A stretch of 31,451 bases of DNA. Source: a virus. The notes under the pieces were generated by a model. That model saw only the letters and a program-made list of their open reading frames with translations. It did not search any database and had not been told where the DNA came from. This document shows, piece by piece, positions 14,252 to 20,770 of the stretch; within the stretch, counting starts at the first letter, position 1, and each line of letters opens with the position of its first letter. The stretch spans positions 1 to 31,451 of IMG/VR virus record IMGVR_UViG_3300019927_000116; one strand, written 5' to 3'. The position numbers were made by a program, and so were the translations under genes.

Positions 14252-14914
14252 CTACCAGTCGCCGAGTTCGGTACACGTCACCGCCTCGCCGTCGAGCGCC
14301 CGCTCGCAGGCGTCCCGTATCGTTTCCGAGAGGTCGTATGGAACCTTCGACCGTTCGGCTACGTCGTTGTCCATTGAAGCGACCGCCGATGTCCCGTCGT
14401 GATCGACGTTCCGTTTGTGACAACGCTCGCCAGACCGGCAGGAGTCGTATTGCATCGGTGGGTGGTCACCCCACAAGTCCGTCCGTTTCTGGTAGTCGCG
14501 TCCGTACTGACAATACGTCACCTGCCCCGTCGGCGGGCCGAGTACCCATCGAAGTCTTCCGGTCGGGTTCTCAAGAAACCAGTAGTCTGGTGACAAGCCG
14601 TGCATCAATCCGACCGTGTGGTGAGCGAGTGCTACGTGGTCCCGTGACTTCTCGGCTATCGGTTCCTGTTCGTCGTGGTCCCACAGGTCGTGATTTCCTG
14701 CCGGGGAGAATACCGTACACGGAACGCTCGCCAGCACCACGTCGAACTCGGTGTCGAAGTCCGACGGCCGGAGGTCGAACACGTCGGCCGTTACGTCCGG
14801 GTCGAACCGATCTTCGATGTCGACCGTCGTCACGTCCCATCGGTCGCTGTCCTCGAAGGCCGCAGAGAACCCGCCGAGACCACAGAAAAGATCGAGGACG
14901 TGGTACGTAGTCAT
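14252..14914 (-). CDS. C5-cytosine DNA methyltransferase, short phage type
   Basis: A 220-aa protein. Motif I is VLDLFCGLGGFSAAFE (residues 6-21, SAM binding). Motif IV is ASVPCTVFSP with catalytic Cys66. Motif VI is ENP (115-117) in place of the usual ENV. TYCQYGRDYQKRTDLWGD is the conserved later segment of this phage subfamily. The protein is much shorter than typical m5C enzymes (300-400 aa) and lacks an obvious target-recognition domain between motifs VIII and IX; instead it has a Cys/His knuckle (CRSGERCHKRNVDH, 159-172). It would protect viral DNA from host restriction. GC is lower than the portal gene. A palindrome-bearing promoter lies immediately upstream, so it is expressed on its own. 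Confidence 0.85.
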   Translation of the reverse strand: MTTYHVLDLFCGLGGFSAAFEDSDRWDVTTVDIEDRFDPDVTADVFDLRPSDFDTEFDVVLASVPCTVFSPAGNHDLWDHDEQEPIAEKSRDHVALAHHTVGLMHGLSPDYWFLENPTGRLRWVLGPPTGQVTYCQYGRDYQKRTDLWGDHPPMQYDSCRSGERCHKRNVDHDGTSAVASMDNDVAERSKVPYDLSETIRDACERALDGEAVTCTELGDW

Positions 14915-14926
14915 ACCTTACTGTAC

Positions 14927-14953
14927 GCCGCCCGGCATACTAACAGTTCCGGT
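14927..14953 (-). promoter_or_regulatory. Promoter with GCC-N4-GGC operator, copy 2
   Basis: GCCGCCCGGC at 14927-14936 is at -22 to -13 from ATG 14914. TTAG on the minus strand is at -29 to -26, preceded by CCGGAACTG. Confidence 0.6.
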
Positions 14954-14955
14954 TA

Positions 14956-15157
14956 GGACAGGGAAGGGAGACCGGACAGCGTGAAAAGCGCCGCCCGGTT
15001 ATGGGGTCAGACCGTGTATCGCTCGGCGACAACCAAGCTTCTTTCGTGCCCGGGCCGTGACGATGCGGCCGGTGCCACCGACCCACGACATCCGAGGGTG
15101 TCGGCCGCCGCGCGACAGTGTGACACTTGTCGGCATGGCCTATCAGCGTGTCGGTCG
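14956..15157. other. 202-nt gap with only a doubtful small reading frame
   Basis: A minus-strand frame at 14999-15136 would give a 45-aa Arg-rich peptide starting MPTSVTLSRGGRHPR, but it has no -26 promoter box, no overlap with neighbours and no family features. The GTGAAAAGCG at 14981-14990 is not at a useful distance from any start. I regard the stretch as probably untranslated leader/trailer between the 15158-15328 gene and the methyltransferase promoter. Confidence 0.35.
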
Positions 15158-15328
15158 CTACCACTCGAACGCGCCGTCGTCGGGACCGTCCTCCGGGTCG
15201 ACCCGCTCCCGGTGGCCGCAGTTGGGACACTTGACGACGACGCGATGCCCGCCCGGTGCCGGCGCAGTCCCGGCGTAGTCCATGGCCGGCCCGGCAGGAC
15301 ACTCCGGGCAGGCCCGGCCCGTCACCAT
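15158..15328 (-). CDS. Small C4 zinc-ribbon protein
   Basis: A 56-aa protein starting MVTGRACPECPAGPAMDYAG. CPEC (residues 7-10) and CPNC (near 38-41) flank a short beta hairpin, the classic rubredoxin-like zinc ribbon, followed by GHRERVDPEDGPDDGA. The start ATG 15328 overlaps the end of the DUF3307-like gene by seven bases. It ends the terminase operon. Likely nucleic-acid or protein binding; no specific role can be given. Confidence 0.65.
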   Translation of the reverse strand: MVTGRACPECPAGPAMDYAGTAPAPGGHRVVVKCPNCGHRERVDPEDGPDDGAFEW

Positions 15329-15636
15329 AGTACCACCACGGCGGCGATTAGTATGCACGACAGCAGATGCACCGTTTGATCCTCTCGGATGCCGAAGTCC
15401 TTGGCGTCGGTCGTTGCATGGAGTATCGGGACGGTGGCCCCCACCGTCGCAACGTCAGCGAGTGGCGCGAGTGGGGCCACGGCGGACGCGGCGACGAGGC
15501 CATGCACCACCGAGTGTGTCAACAACGCCGCCGTACTGTCGTGCTTGTTCGATGCCATCCAGTCAGTCTGAAGTGGGTAATCCGCGACGAGGTGCGCGAG
15601 CGCGAGTGCCGTAACAACCGGGTAGAAGGTCACCAT
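15322..15636 (-). CDS. DUF3307-like membrane protein
   Basis: A 104-aa protein starting MVTFYPVVTALALAHLVADY. The segment LAHLVADYPLQTDWMASNK followed by a LTHSVVHGLV helix is the signature I associate with DUF3307 membrane proteins of phages and bacteria. Hydrophobic helices lie at about residues 5-18, 37-52, 55-72 and 87-103. The embedded His and Asp residues (HLVADY, LTHSVVH, ILHATTDAKDF) are conserved-looking and may be functional. It overlaps the terminase stop by seven bases and the next gene's start likewise. Its role in the viral cycle is unknown. Confidence 0.7.
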   Translation of the reverse strand: MVTFYPVVTALALAHLVADYPLQTDWMASNKHDSTAALLTHSVVHGLVAASAVAPLAPLADVATVGATVPILHATTDAKDFGIREDQTVHLLSCILIAAVVVLW

Positions 15637-16934
15637 TCGATGACCACCCCGCCGGCTTCGAGCGCCGTGTCGTGGGTAAACAGCGCGTAGCGCATGGCGT
15701 CCATCAGGTGATCGTTCTCCTTGAGCGGCGCGTCCATCCCGTCCTTGTACTGGTACTGGTTGAACTCGTTGATGAGGTTCTGGCAGTCCGTACACACCGA
15801 CAGGTTCTCGCGGAGTCCCTCGACGTGTCGAATCCCCTCGTCAACGGACTTGTCGGCCTCGTCGACCGTCAGCCCCTCGCGGGTGAGCTTCTGTATGGTC
15901 CGGGGTTCGTGGTCGGCGTAGATCGGCCCGCGGCCATGGTCCTCGTGCATCCCCTGGAGTTCCGCCGCCAGCGTGTCGTCGGTGACGCGGGGTTGATAGA
16001 ACTCGTCGACGGCATACCACTCCTCGCCGGCCCGTCGCAGGCACACGATAGCCGACGGGACCGACCCGCCGAAGTCCAGGCCATATATCGTCTCGTCGAA
16101 CGTGTCCGGCAGGTCGCCGCGGTCGATCTTGTTGCCGTCGTCGAACCACGTATACACCAACCCCTCGAACTTCACGAAGTCGCCGAGGACTTCCTGTTGA
16201 TACCGCTGGCCGTCGTGGTCTTTCTCCAGCGATTCGAGATAGTCCTCCGGGTTGTGCGGGTTGGCGTGTGACGGGACCCGAAGCAGAGCCAGCCGGTCGG
16301 CACACTCGTACACGTCGGCCGCGCCCACCTCCCGATACTGCCCCTCGTGGTCGCCGACAAAGAAATCATACGTGTGATTCTTCCCGCTCGGCGTCGTCGT
16401 CATGTACCCGTTGCGATACTCCCCGACGCGAATCCGCTGGGTGAGGATTTCCCGCGCCCGCGGCGGGACTTCGCTCTCCTCGTCGATCCAAAACCACGCG
16501 AGATTCAGGCCGCGCAGTCGCTCGATGGTCTTTCGGTTATCCGCCGAGAGGACGAGCGCCCGCGACCCGTTCGGGGCGTGGATGCCCGGTTCCTCGGAGT
16601 GGGCCGACTGATACTCCCAGTTCACCGGCGAGTCGAACAACCCGAGTTGCCGCATCTCGAGAATCTTCACCCACGCCTGTCGCATCTCGCGGGCGATGTT
16701 GACCTTCTCGTCGGGCGGGGCCTGCTTATAGAGGTCCGACAGGTCGCCGAGTATGTCCTGCATCTCGGCGGTCGTCTCGTCGGCCATGCGGTCGAGTCGT
16801 TCCTGGGCCTTGTCCTGCACCTGCTCGGCACTGCCCCCGTGGAACCGACAGACGTTACTCCCTGGTATCGCCGGATTTTTGCACCGCTCGCCGGTCGACT
16901 TGGCGGTCGCGGTGCATCGGTCTGAATCGTCCAT
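15630..16934 (-). CDS. Terminase: small-subunit-like N-terminus joined to a large subunit lacking Walker A
   Basis: A 434-aa protein. Residues 1-97 look like a halovirus small terminase: a zinc-finger-like CTATAKSTGERCKNP...CRFHGG (Cys7, Cys18, Cys29, His32) followed by charged helices. From about 100 the sequence is large-subunit: NGSRALVLSADN (122-133), RLRGLNLAWFWIDEESEV (139-156, Walker B with DE at 151-152), the coupling motif TTTPSGKN (179-186), then the RNase H-type nuclease with Asp287 (GLDFGG), Asp341 (YADHEP) and Asp412 (HLMDAMRYAL). The P-loop region GxxxxGKT/S that must precede Walker B is absent, and so are about 60-100 residues of the ATPase core. The frame is intact across the junction (about 16620-16650). 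As written it could cut but not pump DNA. Confidence 0.8.
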   Translation of the reverse strand: MDDSDRCTATAKSTGERCKNPAIPGSNVCRFHGGSAEQVQDKAQERLDRMADETTAEMQDILGDLSDLYKQAPPDEKVNIAREMRQAWVKILEMRQLGLFDSPVNWEYQSAHSEEPGIHAPNGSRALVLSADNRKTIERLRGLNLAWFWIDEESEVPPRAREILTQRIRVGEYRNGYMTTTPSGKNHTYDFFVGDHEGQYREVGAADVYECADRLALLRVPSHANPHNPEDYLESLEKDHDGQRYQQEVLGDFVKFEGLVYTWFDDGNKIDRGDLPDTFDETIYGLDFGGSVPSAIVCLRRAGEEWYAVDEFYQPRVTDDTLAAELQGMHEDHGRGPIYADHEPRTIQKLTREGLTVDEADKSVDEGIRHVEGLRENLSVCTDCQNLINEFNQYQYKDGMDAPLKENDHLMDAMRYALFTHDTALEAGGVVIEW

Positions 16935-16959
16935 GGGGTTCTATGCTACCATGCGGTAG

Positions 16960-17160
16960 TCACTCGCCGGTTGTATCGGTGTCGCCGTTCGGGGCGTTCT
17001 CTGGATGTTCAGACCTGACGTGTTCGTTCCAGATGTCGATAGCGCCGTCAGTGTCGTCGGCGTCGGACAGGTCTATCGGTTCGGAGCAACCTTCGCACCT
17101 GATTTCACCGTACTCGTGATACGCCTCGTGAAACGTGCTGTAGTCCATTTCGTCACGCAT
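16960..17160 (-). CDS. Small C2H2-like zinc-finger protein
   Basis: A 66-aa protein starting MRDEMDYSTFHEAYHEYG. CEGC (residues 22-25) is followed 22 residues later by HVRSEH, giving C-x2-C...H-x4-H, the spacing of a C2H2-type finger with a long acidic loop. The N-terminus is aromatic and helical. It overlaps the upstream RHH-like gene by eight bases and lies 25 nt before the terminase start. Possible regulator or terminase accessory; unproven. Confidence 0.6.
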   Translation of the reverse strand: MRDEMDYSTFHEAYHEYGEIRCEGCSEPIDLSDADDTDGAIDIWNEHVRSEHPENAPNGDTDTTGE

Positions 17161-17341
17161 CGTCGGCCCCCATCGCGTCTGTCACGGCCTCGGGCAGTTC
17201 GGCCTCTCGCTCCAGTGCGTCGAGCGCCCGGCCGACAGTCCCCGAGAGCGTTTCGCCCTCGCGGTTGTGGTCCTTGAGTCGGTCGTGGGTCGGATCGACG
17301 AGTCGAACCGTCGTCGACTCGCGGCGGTGTTCGTCACCCAT
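17153..17341 (-). CDS. Small RHH-like regulator
   Basis: A 62-aa protein starting MGDEHRRESTTVRLVDPTHD. The sequence TTVRLVDPTHDRLKDHNREGETLSGTVGRALDALE fits strand-helix-helix of a ribbon-helix-helix domain, with the usual GETLSGTVGRAL second helix. It is close in plan to residues 1-40 of the 10812-11114 protein. ATG 17341 is 2 nt below the upstream stop, arguing against the longer frame to 17461. It could autoregulate the palindrome-bearing promoter at 17506, but this is inference. Confidence 0.6.
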   Translation of the reverse strand: MGDEHRRESTTVRLVDPTHDRLKDHNREGETLSGTVGRALDALEREAELPEAVTDAMGADDA

Positions 17342-17343
17342 TG

Positions 17344-17493
17344 TTATCTCTCCTCCCCGACGAGTAGGTCGGTGTCGATCTGCTCGCCCGGTTCGAGGTC
17401 GTAGTACGACACTTGACGCGCTTCGGTTGTGCCCCGTGGCCGGAATATCATCTTGAAACACCCGTCTTCGTCAGCGTAGTAGTCGCTTCCCAT
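17344..17493 (-). CDS. Small acidic protein heading the terminase operon
   Basis: A 49-aa protein starting MGSDYYADEDGCFKMIFRPR, with a beta-hairpin-like CFKMIFRPR and SYYDLEPGEQ. One cysteine. The start ATG 17493 is supported by an ACGCTTTG box at -29 to -26 and an operator palindrome at -22 to -13. Function unknown. Confidence 0.5.
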   Translation of the reverse strand: MGSDYYADEDGCFKMIFRPRGTTEARQVSYYDLEPGEQIDTDLLVGEER

Positions 17494-17505
17494 ACAAACC
17501 GATAC

Positions 17506-17528
17506 GCCCCCCGGCATACAAAGCGTTA
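17506..17528 (-). promoter_or_regulatory. Promoter with GCC-N4-GGC operator, copy 3
   Basis: GCCCCCCGGC at 17506-17515 is at -22 to -13 from ATG 17493. TTTG is at -29 to -26 within AACGCTTTG, so this site combines the ACGC-type box and the operator. Confidence 0.6.
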
Positions 17529-17541
17529 CGGTGAGTGGTGC

Positions 17542-18072
17542 TTAGTCCAGCCCCAGTGCCGCTCGAACGACACCGCGCGGGTCACCGTCGGTCTGTAGGT
17601 CTGACAGGTGGCCGTCGGGGTCGGACACACTCGTCTCGTGGTGTGTGTATACGTCGGTTGTTCCATCGCTGTTACGGAACACGTAACACTCGGTTTGCGT
17701 GCCGTCGTCGTGGGTCCAGACGACGTGAGCCATCGAGAGTTTGTCGCCATGCTCCGGTGGGCGACGTTTGATCGACGACAGCAGGTGGAGGGACCCGCCC
17801 GCGTCTCGGCACAGACCAACCACGTCCTTCACGCCGCCGTGTTCGGTCGTCACGAACTCCGGGTCCGACCGGGCGCCCTTCTCGTTGACGAACTCGGCGA
17901 ACCCGAACGGCCGGCGGCGCTGGAGGACCGGGAACAGCAGGCGCTTGATGCCGTGGAGGGTGCGATACTCCGGCCACGTGAGCGAGCGTTGCCACGCGAG
18001 GCCGGCCCGAAGGACAAGCGCCAGCGCGAGGACGGCCACCGGGTTCTCGAACAGCAGGTCCACGGGCGTCAT
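17542..18072 (-). CDS. Membrane-anchored protein, unknown
   Basis: A 176-aa protein starting MTPVDLLFENPVAVLALALVL. One N-terminal membrane helix (residues 10-26) is followed by a soluble domain with WPEYRTLHGIKRLLFPVLQRRRPFGFAEFVNEK and a beta-rich part (SLHLLSSIKRRPPEHGDKLSMAHVVWTHDDGTQTECYVFRN). The C-terminus is acidic. There are no catalytic signatures I recognise. It is coupled by an ATGA overlap to the 46-aa membrane gene upstream, suggesting the two products act together at the membrane. Confidence 0.6.
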   Translation of the reverse strand: MTPVDLLFENPVAVLALALVLRAGLAWQRSLTWPEYRTLHGIKRLLFPVLQRRRPFGFAEFVNEKGARSDPEFVTTEHGGVKDVVGLCRDAGGSLHLLSSIKRRPPEHGDKLSMAHVVWTHDDGTQTECYVFRNSDGTTDVYTHHETSVSDPDGHLSDLQTDGDPRGVVRAALGLD

Positions 18073-18209
18073 GCCTCACCACCCGAGGTCGGAATCCGCT
18101 TGTCGACGAGGCGACGGGCCAGCTTGGCGAAGTACCCCAGCGGCAGGATAATCGCCACCAGCAGGCCCCACAGGGGGACGGTCACGGGTTGGGACAGCCA
18201 TTCAATCAT
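18069..18209 (-). CDS. Small single-pass membrane protein
   Basis: A 46-aa protein starting MIEWLSQPVTVPLWGLLVAI. The hydrophobic stretch PLWGLLVAIILPLGYFA is followed by a basic tail (KLARRLVDKRIP), predicting an N-out/C-in single helix. It overlaps the next gene by four bases. The size and topology would fit a holin-type or spanin-like factor, but there is no sequence motif for that. Confidence 0.55.
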   Translation of the reverse strand: MIEWLSQPVTVPLWGLLVAIILPLGYFAKLARRLVDKRIPTSGGEA

Positions 18210-18230
18210 ACGCGACCGTTCGTGTCGGAC

Positions 18231-18247
18231 CCCCTTACATTTAGGGC
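18231..18247. promoter_or_regulatory. Compact bidirectional promoter between two membrane-protein operons
   Basis: CCCTTACATTTAGGG (18232-18246) is a near-palindrome. Read on minus, its GTAA lies at -29 to -26 from ATG 18209. Read on plus, its TTTA lies about 30 nt before ATG 18272. One TBP site could serve both directions within 62 nt. Confidence 0.5.
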
Positions 18248-18271
18248 CCCTGCGGCGTAGGTGCAGACTAT

Positions 18272-18616
18272 ATGCAGGCCACGCCTGAGGATGCCCGGCG
18301 GTCGTTCACTGACGCGCCGTTGCGACGGGCATGGGCCGAGGTGTACTGTTTCGTGCTGACGTTCGTGTTTCACGACGGCAACAACGACGGCCGAAAGGCC
18401 GGGACCATCGTCATCGTTGGCGTGTGGGCGATGATTGAAGTCGGCGCGGCCTTTGGCTACGCTTCACTCCCCGACCAGTTCTTCTTTTTGCGCATCGTCG
18501 TCGGCGTGTTGATCGGGCGGATGTGGGGCATCGAGATCAACAACTTCGCGGGCGTCGAGTTCGCGTATGCCAGCGACGGTGGGAACGACTCGGAGGGTGA
18601 CGATGGCGACGAGTGA
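18272..18616 (+). CDS. Membrane protein, two or three helices
   Basis: A 114-aa protein starting MQATPEDARRSFTDAPLRRA. Hydrophobic segments are VYCFVLTFVF (weak), AGTIVIVGVWAMIEVGAAFGYA and FFFLRIVVGVLIGRMWGIEI, ending in a long acidic tail (DGGNDSEGDDGDE). It overlaps the following membrane gene by 14 bases. The pair is transcribed toward, and ends against, the convergent operon at 18900. Possibly holin-like; unproven. Confidence 0.6.
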   Translation: MQATPEDARRSFTDAPLRRAWAEVYCFVLTFVFHDGNNDGRKAGTIVIVGVWAMIEVGAAFGYASLPDQFFFLRIVVGVLIGRMWGIEINNFAGVEFAYASDGGNDSEGDDGDE

Positions 18617-18824
18617 ACACACCGCCGGGTTGGTCCCAGCGGTGAACGACCTGCTGGCCGCGACGGTGATTCTCGGTGTGTATATCGTCCGATTCGGGAC
18701 CGTCGACGAAGGGGTCGCGCCCGGCCTGCCGCTCCGGGTGACGACGGACCTCCTGTTGCCACTGCTGGGTGGGGTGTGGTTGCTCGCAGTCCCAACGGTG
18801 CAGGTCGTCCAACGGTTACGGTAG
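18603..18824 (+). CDS. Small two-helix membrane protein
   Basis: A 73-aa protein starting MATSEHTAGLVPAVNDLLAA. Hydrophobic segments are LLAATVILGVYIVRF and LLLPLLGGVWLLAVPTVQVV, separated by a short polar loop (GTVDEGVAPGLPLRVTTD). Two close helices with both ends on one side and a short basic C-terminus is a common holin topology, but also that of many small unknown proteins. ATG 18603 was chosen because it overlaps the upstream gene; the longer frame starting at 18567 lies mostly within it. Confidence 0.6.
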   Translation: MATSEHTAGLVPAVNDLLAATVILGVYIVRFGTVDEGVAPGLPLRVTTDLLLPLLGGVWLLAVPTVQVVQRLR

Positions 18825-18855
18825 GAAGGGTGTGTGGTGGGCGTGTGACGGATGC

Positions 18856-18876
18856 ACGTCGGCCCGTTGCCGACGT
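18856..18876. terminator. Hairpin between convergent operons
   Basis: ACGTCGG (18856-18862), a 7-nt loop, then CCGACGT (18870-18876): a perfect 7-bp GC-rich stem in the 75-nt gap between convergent genes. It could terminate or stabilise both transcripts. There is no oligo-T tract. Confidence 0.4.
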
Positions 18877-18889
18877 ATGTCTGTTGTGT

Positions 18890-18899
18890 GCCGGGTGGC
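18890..18899 (+). promoter_or_regulatory. GCC-N4-GGC palindrome, orphan copy
   Basis: GCCGGGTGGC directly abuts the stop codon of the 18900-19133 gene. No start codon lies at the distance found for the other copies, so it is either a degenerate site or a binding site without a promoter. Confidence 0.4.
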
Positions 18900-19133
18900 T
18901 TAGGCGTTTCGGTCAGAGTCTTCGAGAAGTTCGTTCCAAACACCAAGCCACGCGACGGATAACAGGCACCCAACGAACGCCCCGACCATCATAGACAAGA
19001 AGAACCCGCCGACGTGGTAGTAGGCCAGCAGGAACATCGGCCCGACGAACAGGGCCACCGTCCCGCCGACGACCGTCACGACCAACAGCACGAACGCGAC
19101 CGGGAGTAACGCGGCTCGGAGTAGGTCGTTCAT
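18900..19133 (-). CDS. Small two-helix membrane protein
   Basis: A 77-aa protein starting MNDLLRAALLPVAFVLLVVT. Helices at about residues 8-36 (long, with VVGGTVALFVGPMFLLAYY continuing) and 45-66 (FFLSMMVGAFVGCLLSVAWLGVW), with a charged tail. Last gene of the 22560 operon, overlapping the preceding 36-aa membrane gene by four bases. Confidence 0.6.
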   Translation of the reverse strand: MNDLLRAALLPVAFVLLVVTVVGGTVALFVGPMFLLAYYHVGGFFLSMMVGAFVGCLLSVAWLGVWNELLEDSDRNA

Positions 19134-19240
19134 TTGTGACCACCTTCGCCGTGGGCATACAGCAGTGCCCACATCCCGAGTATGAACGCGATCCACAGGC
19201 CGGCGAACGACACCATGCCAACGAGTGCGACGGCGCTCAT
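19130..19240 (-). CDS. Very small membrane protein
   Basis: A 36-aa protein starting MSAVALVGMVSFAGLWIAFI. It is essentially one hydrophobic helix (residues 3-28) with a HGEGGHK tail. It overlaps both neighbours by four bases, which is the main support for its being translated. Confidence 0.5.
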   Translation of the reverse strand: MSAVALVGMVSFAGLWIAFILGMWALLYAHGEGGHK

Positions 19241-19446
19241 GACTGTCGCCCCGTCGTCGACGTGTCGCTGGCGAGGTCGTGCCCACAGACCGAACACCGA
19301 TACACCAACAGACTCGCGTGGCCGACCGGACATTCCCACGGCCCGCCCTCGTTGCGCACGCCGGCCATGCTTCGAGACCACCGCGGCCGGGCCGTGGCGA
19401 GATAGGAGTGTTTGCCGGCCACATCGCCGGCGGTGAGCATGGTCAT
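19237..19446 (-). CDS. Small zinc-ribbon-like protein
   Basis: A 69-aa protein starting MTMLTAGDVAGKHSYLATAR. The second half has ECPVGHASLLVYRCSVCGHDL: C-x3-H followed 9 residues later by C-x2-C-x-H, a compact zinc ribbon. The start ATG 19446 overlaps the PP-loop enzyme stop by four bases. The close coupling raises the possibility that it is a partner of that enzyme; unproven. Confidence 0.6.
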   Translation of the reverse strand: MTMLTAGDVAGKHSYLATARPRWSRSMAGVRNEGGPWECPVGHASLLVYRCSVCGHDLASDTSTTGRQS

Positions 19447-20348
19447 GAATACCGCCCCGGTTCGTCCTCGTACAGGATCGACACCGCTTCCTCGATTGAC
19501 GCGCCGTCCGACCGGGCCTTGAACGCCTGAACCTCTGCCGGGTCGCGTGCCCGCTGGCATCCTTCGCCGTCAAGTCCACACATCGGGAGAGTCTGCTGTT
19601 CCATCCCGTCGCGTTCGACGGCCCTCTCGTCGGAAGACAGTCCGTTCCATCCGAGGGTATCGTGAGGGAAGTCGTGGGTAATCGCTTCCTCGTACTCGCG
19701 CATACGCTGGCCGAACTCAGGGAACAATTCTTCTGTCCGTTCGAGTTCCGACGGGTCGCCGTTGGCGAGACACCCACAGTCTTTGATAACCGCCCGTTCT
19801 TCCCACAGTGGGTTTCGAGGACAGTCAGACCGGAGGATAATCTCGACTCGTTCCTTCCGCGAGAGCCGGTGAACCGGATAGACTTCGGTATGCCGGCGCA
19901 TCTCCCGAACCTTGTCATACCCTGCCCGAGTGTCTGACTCGTCGGCGGCGAGGCCGAGAATATACACTGGGTCGTCGAGTTTCGTCGTCAATAGTGAAAT
20001 CTGCCGGTCTTTGAGTTCGTTCTTGACGTTTTCATGGGCGGCGCTTCCCGGCGCACCGTCGCGGCGAAGCCACTCCAGAAAGTCCTCGTCAGTTCGGAGC
20101 GTCCACAGTTGAACACCCAACCAGTCACACAAGAGTTCCGTGTAGATTCGGTTTAACGGCACGCCGATCCCGGTGTCGAGATATATTGCGTGTGGCTTCT
20201 TGGCGAAGTTTCCGCCGGCCCGATTCGTTTCGATGGCATCCAGTGTGACGAGTGCCGCCGCTGTGCTGTCGATCCCGCCCGACATGGACAGTACCCAGTC
20301 AGGATGGTCTTCGGCACGCCCCGGCGCTCGTTGGTAGTGGTCACTCAT
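19443..20348 (-). CDS. PP-loop ATPase of the PAPS reductase / DndC-like family
   Basis: A 301-aa protein starting MSDHYQRAPGRAEDHPDWVL. The PP-loop SMSGGIDSTAAAL (residues 21-33) activates a substrate by adenylation. HAIYLDTGIGVPLNRIYTELLCDWLG (about 55-80) matches the second helix-strand of PAPS reductase-type enzymes. Cysteines at DCPRNP, KDCGCLANG and MCGLDGEGC could hold an Fe-S cluster or zinc. True PAPS reductases carry a C-terminal ECGLH-type Cys that is not clearly present, so sulfate assimilation is unlikely. A role in nucleic-acid modification, as for DndC or tRNA thiolation enzymes, is more plausible in a virus. GC is lower than neighbours. The start at 20348 overlaps the upstream stop by four bases. 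Confidence 0.8.
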   Translation of the reverse strand: MSDHYQRAPGRAEDHPDWVLSMSGGIDSTAAALVTLDAIETNRAGGNFAKKPHAIYLDTGIGVPLNRIYTELLCDWLGVQLWTLRTDEDFLEWLRRDGAPGSAAHENVKNELKDRQISLLTTKLDDPVYILGLAADESDTRAGYDKVREMRRHTEVYPVHRLSRKERVEIILRSDCPRNPLWEERAVIKDCGCLANGDPSELERTEELFPEFGQRMREYEEAITHDFPHDTLGWNGLSSDERAVERDGMEQQTLPMCGLDGEGCQRARDPAEVQAFKARSDGASIEEAVSILYEDEPGRYS

Positions 20349-20770
20349 AGCGACCCCCGAACCATCTCCTTGAAGAACGCCTCGACGTACTCCTCGCCGC
20401 AGTGTTTGCACGAGATTACCCCGTCGGGGTCGTCCCGTGTATCTGGAACATGAACCCGGTGGCCGCATTTGGGCAGGGTTTCGAGTTCGTCGAGATACCC
20501 CAGCAGGCGCTCGCGGGACCCTTCGGTCCAGGCGTAGCGCCACACGAGTTTGCCGTGTGACCGCTCGCGGTCGATCTTCTCCAGCGCGCCGGCCTGGATG
20601 GCTTTTTGCAGTGTGCCCTTCGTGTCGTGGACCTGTGCCGCCGCACCCTCGCCGCCCAGCGGCGTCTCGCGGAGGGTGAAGTCCTCGTATTCCAGCAGCG
20701 GTTGCAGGTCGTGGATGATGGGGTACAGACGGGAGATGGACGACGGCGCGCGGTTGCCGGTCTTACTCAT
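20345..20770 (-). CDS. Winged-helix-like protein with C-terminal zinc ribbon
   Basis: A 141-aa protein starting MSKTGNRAPSSISRLYPIIH. The middle (HDTKGTLQKAIQAGALEKIDRERSHGKLVWRYAWT) reads like a helix-turn-helix and wing, followed by a helical linker and a zinc ribbon: PKCGHRVHVP...SCKHCGEEYVEAF (only three clear Cys plus His). Likely DNA-binding. ATG 20770 overlaps the preceding gene by eight bases. It precedes the PP-loop enzyme in the operon. Confidence 0.6.
   Translation of the reverse strand: MSKTGNRAPSSISRLYPIIHDLQPLLEYEDFTLRETPLGGEGAAAQVHDTKGTLQKAIQAGALEKIDRERSHGKLVWRYAWTEGSRERLLGYLDELETLPKCGHRVHVPDTRDDPDGVISCKHCGEEYVEAFFKEMVRGSL

Noticed and set aside
14999-15136. 45-aa Arg-rich minus-strand frame
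   Set aside because: No coupling to neighbours, no promoter box, basic composition unlike other genes of the window.
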